Shown here: one piece after another, positions 1 through 8,806 of the stretch
Layout: every line of letters starts with the position of its first letter
Position numbering within the stretch: position 1 is the stretch's first letter
Assembly (NCBI GenBank): GCA_016929905.1
Contig: JAFGHX010000388.1
Coordinates: forward strand, 1 to 35,195
Direction of reading: 5' to 3'
DNA from: Kiritimatiellia bacterium
GTDB lineage: Bacteria > Verrucomicrobiota > Kiritimatiellia > JAFGHX01
Length of the DNA: 35,195 bases
Notes under the pieces: model-generated
The model's input: the letters and a program-made list of their open reading frames with translations, nothing else
What the model was told of the DNA's origin: nothing
The model's database searches: none
Program-made: the position numbers and the translations under genes

Positions 1-80
1 ACGCGGCGAGACGCCGCGTCTACCGCCGCATGCTTCCCGGACGCGGCGAGACGCCGCGTCTACCGCCGCATGCTTTCCGG
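1..80 (-). repeat. Two tandem 40-bp units with an 8-bp-stem hairpin
   Basis: Two direct 40-bp units (1-40 and 41-80) differ at one base; a third begins at 81 but diverges after about 7 bases. Each unit starts with a perfect hairpin, ACGCGGCG-AGA-CGCCGCGT (1-19 and 41-59), followed by CTAC. On the minus strand this reads GTAG, A, hairpin, which is the arrangement found at 35049-35195 in the other orientation. The units lie downstream of the stop codon of the minus-strand gene ending at 181. From 81 to 180 I see only a weak GAAGC/GCTTC hairpin near 160-176 and no gene. This looks like a REP-type intergenic repeat. Confidence 0.85.
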
Positions 81-180
81 ACGCGGCTCGCGAGACCCGC
101 TTGGGCCAGAAGGCTTCGGCGAGGCACGCGCGCCCTCCTGTCCGGCCTGTCCCGCTGTACGAAGCAATCATCGCTTCCGT

Positions 181-3100
181 TCATTCCACCCGCACGCCGC
201 GCACCGCGCGCCCGGCCAGCTCGGCGTCGAGATTGCCGTCGAATGCGGCGTGAAAGAGCGTCCGGATGCCGGCCTGCTGCACCTGCTCGTCGCCCAGCCA
301 CACGGCCTGCGGCGCGCGGCTCCTGTCCGAAATCCGCACGTCGTCCACTTCCACGGGGATACCGAACCGCAAGGTCAGCGTATCGGCCAGCCACTCGCTC
401 TTCATGTTCCAGAATTCGCGTTGGAAATACTCGTTGTGCGCGCGTATGCCGTTGATGAACATCTGCACGCGGAACCGACCGTGCGTGGCCGAGTACTCCC
501 AGGTGAACGCGACGTGCGTCCACAGGTTGCGCGGGAGCGGGAAGCCGGTCTGAATGTTGCGGCCCGCATCGAAGTACAGGCCGACCGACCCGCGCCGGTA
601 GATGCGCATCCGGCCGCATTCCAGGATCGGGCGATCGACGACGTCGTTGATGCCGCACAGCGGCCGGATCCGCAACTCGAGGGTGCCCTCCTCGCCGCGA
701 ATGCCTTCGAACGCGTTCAGCGCCAGCTTCCGCCCGAGCGGGAAACGGACGGAGTCCTTCGAGCCGAACCGCGCCGCGCCGCCGCCCGGCCCCTGCACGT
801 ATCGGAACGAGCCGTTGGCGACCGGCTCCTCCGCGCGGCGGCGTGCGGGAACGAAGACGAGGTCCGGATGCGTGGTGACCGCGCCCGGGATCCCCTCGAA
901 CCGCAGCCGGAGCTGGAAGACGCGGTGCTCCGGATCGACCCCGAGCCGCCAGACCTGCCCGTCGGCGCCGGGCGGCACGGAAACGCTGAGCGGCTCGAAC
1001 TCACCGCTCAGTTCCCCGCCCGTCGTCTTGACCCATTTCGCCGCCTCCGTCCCGTCGGGCCGCTGGACGGCAAGCGTCGTTTCGGCGCGCATGACCCCGA
1101 CATGGAAGAGCAGGCGGAACTCCTTCGTGCCGCGCGGTACGGCGAAATAGTAGTGGCGGCCGCCGCGCAGGATCACGTCGCGCGTCGGCATGACCGCCGG
1201 AACGGAACTGGCGCCGAGCCGCAGCGTGTGCGGCAACGGCGTGTCCAGCGCCAGTTCATAGTCGCCCGCCGGCGCGTGCGCCGGCAGCACAATGGCCGTC
1301 TCGTATTCCGACTCGCGGCGCAAAACGGCCCGGCCGCGGCCGTCCCTCACCACAAGCTCCGGCTTCCGGCCGCCCAGATAGCTGGCCGCAATCTTGCCGT
1401 GCTCCTCGTACCCGCGCCCGAACGGCCAGCCGGGAAGCAGGGAGCGGGCAACCGTCAGGCTGGCTTCGCGGCCCGCCGCCTTCCTGAACCAGATGGGGCC
1501 GGTCGTGACGATCTTCTCCGCGATGGTTTCCTTCGGCAGCTCCACGCCGGCCGCCAGCAGGCGCAGGGCGAAGGGAACCTGGTACAGGCACGTCGCCAGA
1601 TAGGTGTGCTCGAACGTTTCCGGCACAGCCCCGCGCAGGATCGGCGTGCCGCGGTCCCGGACCAACCGCAGGAATTCGTCGAGCTGCCAGCCGAGATAGC
1701 CGAGATAGACCGGGTCTTTCGTGAACAGGTAGGCATGCGCCAGGCCGTAGATCGTCGTGCCGCGGCTGTCTTTGGTCCAGTCCATGTCGCGCTCGATCGC
1801 ACACTGGCGCATATTGCGCAGGAACAACTCGCGCATGGCCGCGCTGCCGCTCTCCTGGTAGTAGCGGATGATGCCCTGGTTCATGTAAACGTCGTCGTGC
1901 CGCGTGGTGCCCCGGCTGTTCATCGCGCCGAACAGGAGGCCGGCATAATTGTCGGCCCGTTCCCGGAAGCGGGGGTCCCAGGTGGCGGCATAGTCTTCCG
2001 TCATGGAATAGAGCGGACCGCCAGTGTGGCGGGAGCGGTACCGTGTTTCCGCCCCCGACTTGCGCCGTGAATACGCGTATTCCCGCATCTCTTCGCACAC
2101 GTCGAGCCCGCGTCGCTCGCCGGTCAGATAGAAATACCAGTACTGGTTGATGTACCGCGTGTCGCAGTCGAGATCGAAATACAGGTCGGCCGCATAATGG
2201 AACAGGCCGCCGTCCCCGCCGTAGCGGGCGCCTTTGCTCTTCCGCAGTTCCGCGTTGTCGAGATGGCAGGTGTCGACATCCATGATGTGGCGCGTGTTGC
2301 CGATCGCGAAATCGAGATAGCGCCGGTCGCCCGAACGCGCCCACAGAACATAGGGCACAAGGTGAAAGCCGTAGAACCGCTGCGCCCACCGGCGCCACGG
2401 CTCCGCGCGCATCGCCGTCTGGTCTTCGTTCCAGTGGTGCTTGTAGTGCACGTCGCCGTAATCGATCCAACCCCAATCCTTGAAATAGCGGCGCTTGAAC
2501 GCGTAGCGCTCCCAGCCCAACCGGATCGCGTTTTCGATCTTGGGGAAACGACCGGGGTCGTACGGCTCGATATTGCCGAACACGTCCGTACGGCACATCC
2601 ATTCGGGCGGGGCGAACACGAGAACCGGCCGGCGCACGGACCGCGCGACGGCTGCGGCCTGCCCGGCATCGGGCTGAACCGTCAGGATCAGCTCGTGCGT
2701 GCGCGCCAGACCACACGCCTGATCGTGCTGCTCGAGCCCGCCCTTGTAGTTGGCATATTCCCGGTTCCACTTGTGATGCTCGGTCCAGGCCTCGAAGCTG
2801 GCGCCGAGTACGGCCCGTGCGTTGAAGTCGAGCGGCTGCTCCGCGTGCGGCGCCCACAGGTGCATCACGAGCCGGCCAGCGCGGTAGCTGATCTCCTTGG
2901 CGCACATCTCCCGGAAATGGCGCAGCCCCAATCCGACCGTTCCGCCCCGCGTCTGAACCGCCGCCCAGCCTTCGGCACGCGCGCCCTCGCCCAGCACACG
3001 GCCGTCCGGGCCGACCAGCCGGAACCGATCGTGCTGCGGCTGGCAGAGATAGCCGGCTGTCACCGGTTCGCTCGCGCCGCCGGCCCCAGCGGGCGAGCGG

Positions 3101-4017
3101 CCTGAGGAGCCGGTCTCACCCGCCCGCTCCGCCAGCCCGAAAACGGCCTGACCCGCCCCCACCGGGAAAGGCAAGCCGATGTCCTTGAGCCGATGCGCGT
3201 TCGTGTCGAACCCGATCACCAGCGTATGCAGGATCTTCGCCGTCGGCCGGCCGGCGTAGAGATGCACGCGCACCACGTACCCGCAGAACTTGCCGCCGGC
3301 CCCGTCCATGTACCAACCGCTACGCCGGACCACGGCACGCAGCGGGCCGCGCTCCTCCAGCACCAGCTCTTCCGTCTCCGGGCCGCCGCCCGCCACGTAT
3401 CGGACACCCCGGTCGTCGAGGAGGTACATGCGGTCGCCCGGTTGGCCGGCGTTCCAGCCGACCGTGCCCTGTACGTGGTCGATCACGCAGCCGCTGCCGC
3501 GCCGGAACCCGAACTCCGCCGCGCCCGTCCGGACGGTGAAGGCCCCTTCCCCTTCCGCAATGTCCAGAGCATACTCCGGCCGCTGCGCCGCCACCGCGCG
3601 CCCATACTCCAGCGCGTAATCGGCACCCTTGCGCGCCAGCATGTCGACCAACAGCCATTTGACGCTGCCGTCCTTCCCGCTCCAGGTAGCGGTCGTCGCG
3701 ATCTGGCAGGCCTGGGCGACGCCACGCGCGTCTACGATACGCGCGTTGCCCGCACTCAACAGTACGTTTCGAGGAAACGGCACGCCGAACGTGACCGGCG
3801 CGGAGTCCAGCGCTTCGTTGTCGCCCCAGTCCGTTTTCAAGGCGAGCCGTTCGCGGTTCGCAACCGTACCGGTGAGGTCGAACGGCGGCAGGTAGCCCGT
3901 GACGGGTTTCCAGTCGGAGGGGACAGCCGTGTTGTATGTGGCGGCCGAAACAAGGGTCGCCGAAGAAACGAGAATCGCCCCGAGCAAGACCTGACGCAGA
4001 TGCCACGACCTATTCAT
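181..4017 (-). CDS. Secreted PcRGLX/YetA-like (PL26-related) protein with C-terminal LamG domain
   Basis: A 1278-residue exported protein. Residues 1-25 form a signal peptide (hydrophobic core LLGAILVSSA, cleavage near VSA-A). The next region has the signature of the PcRGLX/YetA N-terminal RIFT barrel: PVTFGVPFPRNVLL, then a Q, then GSVKWLLVDM. A beta-sandwich follows, then an alpha/alpha toroid (about residues 480-840) rich in W, Y and H (HKWNREY, DWGWIDYGDVHYKHHW, DVDTCHLDNAE). The C-terminus (about 1105-1265) looks like a LamG/concanavalin-A fold (GTLELRIRP, LWTHVAFTWEY, MFINGIRAHNEYF, VDDVRISD). PcRGLX is a fungal exo-rhamnogalacturonan lyase (PL26), so polysaccharide lyase or hydrolase activity outside the cytoplasm is inferred, and substrate is unknown. 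The ATG has a GAGG Shine-Dalgarno 7 nt upstream. The adjacent GntR regulator probably controls it. Confidence 0.75.
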   Translation of the reverse strand: MNRSWHLRQVLLGAILVSSATLVSAATYNTAVPSDWKPVTGYLPPFDLTGTVANRERLALKTDWGDNEALDSAPVTFGVPFPRNVLLSAGNARIVDARGVAQACQIATTATWSGKDGSVKWLLVDMLARKGADYALEYGRAVAAQRPEYALDIAEGEGAFTVRTGAAEFGFRRGSGCVIDHVQGTVGWNAGQPGDRMYLLDDRGVRYVAGGGPETEELVLEERGPLRAVVRRSGWYMDGAGGKFCGYVVRVHLYAGRPTAKILHTLVIGFDTNAHRLKDIGLPFPVGAGQAVFGLAERAGETGSSGRSPAGAGGASEPVTAGYLCQPQHDRFRLVGPDGRVLGEGARAEGWAAVQTRGGTVGLGLRHFREMCAKEISYRAGRLVMHLWAPHAEQPLDFNARAVLGASFEAWTEHHKWNREYANYKGGLEQHDQACGLARTHELILTVQPDAGQAAAVARSVRRPVLVFAPPEWMCRTDVFGNIEPYDPGRFPKIENAIRLGWERYAFKRRYFKDWGWIDYGDVHYKHHWNEDQTAMRAEPWRRWAQRFYGFHLVPYVLWARSGDRRYLDFAIGNTRHIMDVDTCHLDNAELRKSKGARYGGDGGLFHYAADLYFDLDCDTRYINQYWYFYLTGERRGLDVCEEMREYAYSRRKSGAETRYRSRHTGGPLYSMTEDYAATWDPRFRERADNYAGLLFGAMNSRGTTRHDDVYMNQGIIRYYQESGSAAMRELFLRNMRQCAIERDMDWTKDSRGTTIYGLAHAYLFTKDPVYLGYLGWQLDEFLRLVRDRGTPILRGAVPETFEHTYLATCLYQVPFALRLLAAGVELPKETIAEKIVTTGPIWFRKAAGREASLTVARSLLPGWPFGRGYEEHGKIAASYLGGRKPELVVRDGRGRAVLRRESEYETAIVLPAHAPAGDYELALDTPLPHTLRLGASSVPAVMPTRDVILRGGRHYYFAVPRGTKEFRLLFHVGVMRAETTLAVQRPDGTEAAKWVKTTGGELSGEFEPLSVSVPPGADGQVWRLGVDPEHRVFQLRLRFEGIPGAVTTHPDLVFVPARRRAEEPVANGSFRYVQGPGGGAARFGSKDSVRFPLGRKLALNAFEGIRGEEGTLELRIRPLCGINDVVDRPILECGRMRIYRRGSVGLYFDAGRNIQTGFPLPRNLWTHVAFTWEYSATHGRFRVQMFINGIRAHNEYFQREFWNMKSEWLADTLTLRFGIPVEVDDVRISDRSRAPQAVWLGDEQVQQAGIRTLFHAAFDGNLDAELAGRAVRGVRVE

Positions 4018-4042
4018 CGTAACGCCTCACTTTCGGTTCCGG

Positions 4043-4080
4043 GCCAGTGCCTCCGGGCAGAATGCGGCCCGGGCACCGGC
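4043..4080 (-). terminator. Terminator- or attenuator-like hairpin between regulator and lyase-like gene
   Basis: Inverted arms GCCAGTGC-CT-CCGGGC (4043-4058) and GCCCGG-GCACCGGC (4067-4080) pair with one mismatch and a 2-nt bulge around an 8-nt loop. The hairpin sits between the stop of the GntR gene and the start of the secreted enzyme, 26-63 nt before that start. No T-run follows on the minus strand, so it is not a canonical intrinsic terminator; it could act as an attenuator or stabilise the mRNA 5' end. Confidence 0.4.
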
Positions 4081-4154
4081 TCAACACGCCGGATTCGCAT
4101 GATCGCCAGAAGGACTTCAGCCGTGAAAGGCATTGACCTTCGATCTAACGTGGC

Positions 4155-5522
4155 CTACGCGATGAGCTGCTGGTCAGCGGCCGATTTCTGCGCGCGGATC
4201 AGACTCTCCGCCACCCGGCTCGTATGGCGGCATTTCTCGCGCACGTCCGATTCCGCCAGGTCCGGATCGAGGATCCCGCGCATCTCGTGCGCCAGCACGT
4301 GAAAGACATCGGGCCCGTACCGGTAGTGCTCAATCACCGCATGCTGCATCTCGTCGAGGTAACCCCGGTACTCCGGACCCTGCTCGGCAATGAGCGCGTC
4401 AGCGGCGGCGCGCCGCGCGGGGAACGGGAACCCGCGCTCGACAAAATGGGCTTGCGCCTCGTCGGACACACACTCCTGCACGAACTGCCAGGCCGCGTCC
4501 GGACCCGCGGCCGTGGAGGCGATCATCAGCCCCTCGGAAAAGATCAGCGTCGCCCGCGCCCGGCGCTTCGGCAGAGGCACCCACCCCCAGTCGATCGCGT
4601 TCTCGCGCTTGAGCCGGTCGAGCATCAACCCGCTCCAGAGCGTCATGGCGCAACCGCCGCCGAGCAGCCGCTCGGCCAGCTCGTCGAAGGTCGCGCACAG
4701 CGTCCCGCCCGCGTCGGCCCGCGCGGCGCGGAGGAACGCGATCGCCTCCAGCGCACGCTCGTCGGAAAGCAGGCAGCGGCCGTCCCAGCCGAAGATCGCG
4801 CCACCGTTCTGCACAATGAACGGGACGTACAGCGTGAAGGTGTCCATGAACGGAAAGACACCCGCGCGCTCCAACTCGCATACGCCCCGCAATTGCCTGA
4901 CGGCGGCGGAGAAATCGTCCCAGGTCCAGTCGGCCCGGGGTGCGGCCACGCCGGCCTTCTTGAAGAGGTCGCGGTTGAAGTAGATGACCAGCGGCGACCC
5001 CCAGACCGGCAACCCATACGTACGTTCGCCGAAACGGTACAGGTCGGCAATGTCCGTGACCCACCCGCCGGGATCCCCCAGCGGATGGCCGGCCACACGC
5101 TCGTCCAGCGGCAGCACGCCGCCCCGCTGCTGAAAGTGCCGGGTCGTCCCGCCGGAGCCGCAGATCACATCCGCTTCCGTTCGCTTCTCCACGCGCCGAA
5201 TGTCCAAAGCCGTCTTCTGAAGCCACGCGTCAAAAAAATCGTCCAGCGCCGACGAGTGGCTCACATACAGCCGAACGGTCTTGTTTCGAAAGCCGTCTGC
5301 CACGTACGTCCCGCTGCCCGGCTTCGAACTCACATACCCCGCCGCCTCCAGCCGGCCCAGCGCCTTCTGCACCGTCGGCCGCTTCAACCCGTAACGGGCG
5401 CCCAACTCCGACATCGACAGAATCAGATCGCCCGGCGCCAACTGACCGCCGCGGATCTGCTCCTTCAGATCCCGCTCCAGCCGCTCCGCCACCCGACTGC
5501 GTTTCAGACTCCTGTTCGCCAT
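4155..5522 (-). CDS. GntR-type winged-helix regulator fused to a solute-binding-protein-like sensor
   Basis: 455 residues. Residues 1-75 are a GntR winged helix-turn-helix (VAERLERDLKEQIRGGQLAPGD, then MSELGARYGLKRPTVQKALGRLEAAGYVSSKPGSGTY in overlapping parts). From about 79 to 430 the protein resembles an ABC-transporter family 1 sugar-binding protein: DVICGSG, PVWGSPLVIYFNRDLFKKAG, WTWDDFSAAVRQL, DAAWQFVQECV. There is no signal peptide, so the binding-protein fold is a cytoplasmic ligand sensor. The start is the ATG of MANRSLK, because upstream codons run into the promoter region. It precedes the secreted PcRGLX-like gene on the same strand and most likely senses a sugar released from that substrate. 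Ligand and sign of regulation are unknown. Confidence 0.82.
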   Translation of the reverse strand: MANRSLKRSRVAERLERDLKEQIRGGQLAPGDLILSMSELGARYGLKRPTVQKALGRLEAAGYVSSKPGSGTYVADGFRNKTVRLYVSHSSALDDFFDAWLQKTALDIRRVEKRTEADVICGSGGTTRHFQQRGGVLPLDERVAGHPLGDPGGWVTDIADLYRFGERTYGLPVWGSPLVIYFNRDLFKKAGVAAPRADWTWDDFSAAVRQLRGVCELERAGVFPFMDTFTLYVPFIVQNGGAIFGWDGRCLLSDERALEAIAFLRAARADAGGTLCATFDELAERLLGGGCAMTLWSGLMLDRLKRENAIDWGWVPLPKRRARATLIFSEGLMIASTAAGPDAAWQFVQECVSDEAQAHFVERGFPFPARRAAADALIAEQGPEYRGYLDEMQHAVIEHYRYGPDVFHVLAHEMRGILDPDLAESDVREKCRHTSRVAESLIRAQKSAADQQLIA

Positions 5523-5580
5523 CTCGCCCTCAAGGCCTTCGCGCCCCGCCGCGCGCTTCCAGGCTCCCAATCCCGCCGTA

Positions 5581-5616
5581 GTATCTAACTGTATACAACC
5601 CTATCCGATTTTTCAA
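5581..5616 (-). promoter_or_regulatory. Candidate promoter and palindromic operator of the GntR gene
   Basis: On the minus strand a TTGAAA (5611-5616) and a TATACA (5590-5595) are separated by 15 bp, slightly short of the usual 16-18. The -10 overlaps an imperfect palindrome, GTAT-N8-ATAC (5581-5596), of the size GntR proteins bind, so autoregulation is plausible. The AT-rich stretch stands out from its GC-rich surroundings. Predicted transcript starts lie about 60 nt before the ATG. Confidence 0.35.
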
Positions 5617-5644
5617 TATGCAAGCGCGCGGTTTCACTAATTTT

Positions 5645-5787
5645 CAGTATGGGGTTGCGCCCGTTTGTGGTGTCGAAGGCGCCTGTGGTGGAAGCCCTGT
5701 GATGGGCGCTCCCGGGGCAAGAGGCGTGTACGGACAGCCCAGACGGGCTTGATTGCGAACGGATCTCACCGGGGCGCCGCCATACTG
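5645..5787 (+). repeat. Structured palindromic element, copy A (131-bp core)
   Basis: The core at 5651-5781 matches the reverse complement of 25311-25441 at about 118 of 131 positions without gaps. It is closed by a perfect 8-bp terminal inverted repeat, CAGTATGG (5645-5652) and CCATACTG (5780-5787), extendable by a few bases with one wobble. Inside, GGCGCC near 5679 can pair with GGCGCC near 5773, and there is an AGCCC-AGAC-GGGCT hairpin. A GTGA (GNRA-type) loop lies between GCCC and GGGC. It fills most of the 324-bp gap between the regulator start (5522) and the dxr stop (5847); 5788-5846 holds nothing recognisable. No ORF of credible composition lies inside, so it is a non-autonomous mobile element or a structured RNA. 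Confidence 0.85.
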
Positions 5788-5846
5788 GAATTGCCGGCAC
5801 GAAACCGGGCTGGCGGGAAGAGCGGGGCGATCCAGGGATAGGGTTC

Positions 5847-7010
5847 TTATTCCCGTGGGCGGCGGGCCCGGACGAGTTGTTCGGCTTCGGCGCGTGCCCA
5901 GGCGTCGGCGTCGAGCACATCCTGCAGCGTGGGTTGGGCGACGGCAGTGTGCCGCTTGACGGCGGCCGCGACGACGTCCCATATGCCGGGGAAGGTCAGC
6001 TCACCGTCAAGAAACCGCTGCACGGCCACCTCGTTGGCGGCGGTGAGCACCGCCGGCACGGTTCCGCCGGCGCGGGCCGCCTGTCTGGCCAGCCCGAGGC
6101 AGGGGAAGCGATCGAGGTCCGGTTCGGCGAAATGCAGCGCGCCTATCCGCGCCAGGTCCAGTCTTGCCATTTTTCCGTCAACGCGCGCGGGGTACGTGAG
6201 CGCGTATTGAATAGCGAAGCGCATGTCAACGGGGTTGAGCTGAGCCAGCACGCTTCCGTCGACGAACTCGACCATGGCGTGCACGATGCTTTCCGGATGG
6301 ATCAACACCCGGATCCGCTCCTCGGGCACGCCGAAGAACCAGTGTGCCTCGATGATTTCCAGGCCCTTGTTCATCAAGGTGGCCGAATCGACGCTGATCT
6401 TGCGGCCCATGTTCCAGCGCGGGTGCGCGACGGCTTCTTCGGCCGTCACCCGTTCCCAGTCGGCGGGCGGCCGGGCGGTGAACGGCCCGCCGGATCCGGT
6501 GATAATCAAGCGTTCGACGGTTTCGGGCGGGGCGTCCCGCAGGCACTGGAACAGGGCGCTGTGCTCGCTGTCGACGGGCAGCAGGCGCGCGCCGTGCGCG
6601 CGCGCGGTCTGGATGACCAACGCGCCGGCGGCGACAAGCGCCTCCTTGGTCGCCAGCGCGACATCCGTGCCCCGCGCCAGCGCGGCCAGCACGGGCCGCA
6701 AGCCGGCGGTCCCGACCACGGCGCAAAGCACGATGTCGGCCTCCGGGCACGCCGCCAGTTCTGCGACCCCATCCGCCCCGCTCAGGACGCGCAGACCGGG
6801 AGGCGCCTTCCGCGCGCAACGCGCGGCGGCTTCTTCGTCGGCGACCGCCACGGCCGGCACCTGAAACGCCGCCGCCTGTTCCAGGAGGCGGTCCACGCGT
6901 GTCTGCGCGCAAAGCCCGACGAGCCGGAACCGGTCGGAGAGCGTATCGATGACGCGCAGGGCGCTCTCCCCGATCGATCCCGTGCTGCCCAGTATCACAA
7001 CGCGTTTCAC
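5847..7010 (-). CDS. dxr: 1-deoxy-D-xylulose 5-phosphate reductoisomerase
   Basis: 387 residues, normal for DXR. It converts DXP to 2-C-methyl-D-erythritol 4-phosphate with NADPH, the committed step of the MEP isoprenoid pathway, in the cytoplasm. Visible signatures are the nucleotide-binding GSTGSIG at residues 8-14, the metal-binding VDSEHSALFQ, SGGPF, the substrate loop PRWNMGRKISVDSATLMNKG, and PESIVHAMVEF with QLNPVDMRFAIQYA. The start is GTG, chosen because it begins directly at the KRVVILG strand and overlaps the cdsA TGA by 4 bp (GTGA), suggesting translational coupling. ispF of the same pathway lies about 12 kb away on the same strand. Confidence 0.97.
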   Translation of the reverse strand: MKRVVILGSTGSIGESALRVIDTLSDRFRLVGLCAQTRVDRLLEQAAAFQVPAVAVADEEAAARCARKAPPGLRVLSGADGVAELAACPEADIVLCAVVGTAGLRPVLAALARGTDVALATKEALVAAGALVIQTARAHGARLLPVDSEHSALFQCLRDAPPETVERLIITGSGGPFTARPPADWERVTAEEAVAHPRWNMGRKISVDSATLMNKGLEIIEAHWFFGVPEERIRVLIHPESIVHAMVEFVDGSVLAQLNPVDMRFAIQYALTYPARVDGKMARLDLARIGALHFAEPDLDRFPCLGLARQAARAGGTVPAVLTAANEVAVQRFLDGELTFPGIWDVVAAAVKRHTAVAQPTLQDVLDADAWARAEAEQLVRARRPRE

Positions 7011-7879
7011 ACCGCAATCCGCATATAGACGTACAAGACCGGCGCGGCAAACAGCAGGCTGTCGAGCACGTCGAGTATGCCGCCCATGCCCGGCACCATC
7101 GTTCCCGAATCCTTGGCGTTGGAGGCCCGCTTCAAGAGCGATTCGACCAGATCGCCCCCGATCCCGACGACGGCCAGCAGCACGCCAAGCAGGAAGGCAT
7201 CGACTGTCCGCACCGGAATGGCGCCGATCTCGCCCCCAGACAGCCACAGGAACCCCCAACTGGCCAGGATGCCGCACGCCACGCCGCCCGTGCAGCCCTC
7301 CCATGTCTTGCCGGGCGAAATTCTGGGCAGAAGCTTATGCCGCCCGAGCGCCGAGCCGATGAGGAACGCGCCGATGTCGGTGCTCTTCACGACCACAACA
7401 AGATACAGGGCGAGCAGCCGGCCGGTGGCGACGCCCCAGGAGAACAGCAGCTTGGTGAAGAAATTGAACAGGAACGGCACGTACAGCACGCCGAGCAGGG
7501 TGCACGCGATCGTGGCGAGCGGCTTGTCGTTGTGTTTCTGGGGGAATTGCCGCACGAAGATGCCCATCACGATCCCCAGCAGCACAAACCACTCCCAGTC
7601 GTAAGTCTTGAGCAGCGTGGACAGCTCGGTCGTCGGATCGGAAGCGGAGATGCGCAGCAGGGAGAAGAAGGTGGCGGTGATCAGCGCGCTGCCGCCGATC
7701 ACGCCGACGATCCGAAAGCTCGGGATCCCCGCGCGGTCGAGCAGGTGATAGAATTCGAGGCTGGCCAGCGCCGAAATGAGCAGCAGCACGGGCAACACGC
7801 CCTTGGTCGGCAGCCACACCACGGCGGCGAGCAGCAGCGCAAAGATAACCACTCCGCTCACGACGCGTTCGCGCAGCAA
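7007..7879 (-). CDS. cdsA: Phosphatidate cytidylyltransferase
   Basis: 290-residue polytopic membrane protein making CDP-diacylglycerol from phosphatidate and CTP. Several hydrophobic segments are clear (VVIFALLLAAVVWLP, VLPVLLLISALASL). The C-terminal family signature is present as SLLKRASNAKDSGTMVPG followed by MGGILDVLDS. The usual D-R before the last D-S reads D-V-L here, a small departure. The start is TTG with a strong GGAGG-type Shine-Dalgarno 5 nt upstream (complement of 7885-7891); no in-frame ATG fits. It lies 14 bp downstream of uppS and overlaps dxr by 4 bp, giving the common uppS-cdsA-dxr order. Confidence 0.95.
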   Translation of the reverse strand: MLRERVVSGVVIFALLLAAVVWLPTKGVLPVLLLISALASLEFYHLLDRAGIPSFRIVGVIGGSALITATFFSLLRISASDPTTELSTLLKTYDWEWFVLLGIVMGIFVRQFPQKHNDKPLATIACTLLGVLYVPFLFNFFTKLLFSWGVATGRLLALYLVVVVKSTDIGAFLIGSALGRHKLLPRISPGKTWEGCTGGVACGILASWGFLWLSGGEIGAIPVRTVDAFLLGVLLAVVGIGGDLVESLLKRASNAKDSGTMVPGMGGILDVLDSLLFAAPVLYVYMRIAV

Positions 7880-7893
7880 AGCTTCTCCTCCCC

Positions 7894-8673
7894 TTAGGGC
7901 CTGTCCGCCGCCCCCCGGCGCCGCGCGCGGCGCGGGTTACGCTCCTCCACCTTCCCGAACCGGCGATGCCGCCCCGCATACGCCTCGAGCGCGGCGGCGA
8001 ACTCACGCTCCCGAAAATCGGGCCACAAGGTGTCCGTCACGTACAGCTCGCTGTAGGACAGCTGCCACAACAGGAAATTGCTGATCCGCATCTCGCCGCT
8101 GGTCCGGATCATGAGGTCCGGGTCCGGAATGTCGGGCGCGTACAGGTGCTGCGCGACGACGGCCGCATCCACGGCGTCCGGGTCCAGATCGCCCTGTTTC
8201 ACGCGTTGGGCGATGCGCCTGGCCGCATGGACGATCTCTTCGCGGCCGCCGTAACTGAGTGCGAGAACAAGCTGGTGCTCCTCGTAGCCGGCCGTCGCCG
8301 CCATCACCCGGTTCAGCTCGCGCTGCACGGTCTTTGGCAAGTCTGCCAAGCGCCCGATATGGCGCAGCCTGACGCGGTTGTCGTGCAGCTCCTTCTCCTC
8401 GCGCCGGAGGAACCGCACGAGCAAGCTCATCAGCGCATTCACTTCGTCGCGAGGCCGCGCCCAGTTCTCGCTGCTGAACGCGTAAACCGTCAGGTACGCT
8501 ACGCCCGTCGTTCGGCACGCGCGCAGAACGGCCCGCAGCGATTCCGCCCCTTCCCGGTGCCCGTGGATCCGCGCCAGACCGCGCCTGCGGGCCCAGCGGC
8601 CGTTGCCGTCCATGATAATCGCCACGTGCCGCGGCACGGCACTGTTCGGAACCGACTTGGGGGCGGTCTTCAT
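7894..8673 (-). CDS. uppS: Isoprenyl transferase (undecaprenyl diphosphate synthase type)
   Basis: 259 residues. A cytoplasmic/peripheral cis-prenyltransferase that elongates farnesyl diphosphate to the lipid carrier used in cell-wall and glycan synthesis. Family motifs are MDGNGRWA (residues 21-28, catalytic Asp22), HGHREGA, the SSENW loop, SYGGREEI, and the C-terminal RTSGEMRISNFLLWQ with SELYVTD. I chose the ATG of MKTAPKS; a TTG five codons upstream (8688) is also open but less likely. The Arg-rich C-terminal tail after EERNPRRARRRG is not conserved. Product chain length cannot be read from sequence alone. Confidence 0.96.
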   Translation of the reverse strand: MKTAPKSVPNSAVPRHVAIIMDGNGRWARRRGLARIHGHREGAESLRAVLRACRTTGVAYLTVYAFSSENWARPRDEVNALMSLLVRFLRREEKELHDNRVRLRHIGRLADLPKTVQRELNRVMAATAGYEEHQLVLALSYGGREEIVHAARRIAQRVKQGDLDPDAVDAAVVAQHLYAPDIPDPDLMIRTSGEMRISNFLLWQLSYSELYVTDTLWPDFREREFAAALEAYAGRHRRFGKVEERNPRRARRRGAADRP

Positions 8674-8736
8674 GCGCTCAGCGTCCAAACCCGCGGTCCG
8701 GATACCTGTGTTTCCAAAAACGGTCGGTGTCGGATG

Positions 8737-8787
8737 TCAGGGTTCGGCCCCCTTCGCTTGCGGCCCGAACCCTGAACGCGGAACCCT
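8737..8787 (-). repeat. Heptamer-based hairpin between purA and uppS
   Basis: TCAGGGTTCGG (8737-8747) pairs perfectly with CCGAACCCTGA (8765-8775). The right arm continues as heptamers GAACCCT, GAACGCG, GAACCCT (8767-8787). The 11-bp stem could act as a terminator or processing site between purA and uppS, although no T-run follows. It is built from the same 7-bp unit length as the other intergenic arrays in this window. Confidence 0.7.
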
Positions 8788-8806
8788 CGTCTCCCGGGCC
8801 TTGCGT

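Noticed and set aside
70..2070. A 666-codon open frame on the plus strand
   Set aside because: Antisense to the 3' half of the secreted PcRGLX-like gene, which has a signal peptide and family motifs.
4136..4150. Shared ATCTAAC word near the PcRGLX-like gene and at the GntR promoter (5583-5589)
   Set aside because: Only seven bases match and the copy at 4144 is not palindromic, so a common operator cannot be supported.
5585..5920. Small open frame through the structured element
   Set aside because: It crosses the palindromic element and the dxr 3' end, with no ribosome site and Pro/Ser/Arg noise composition.
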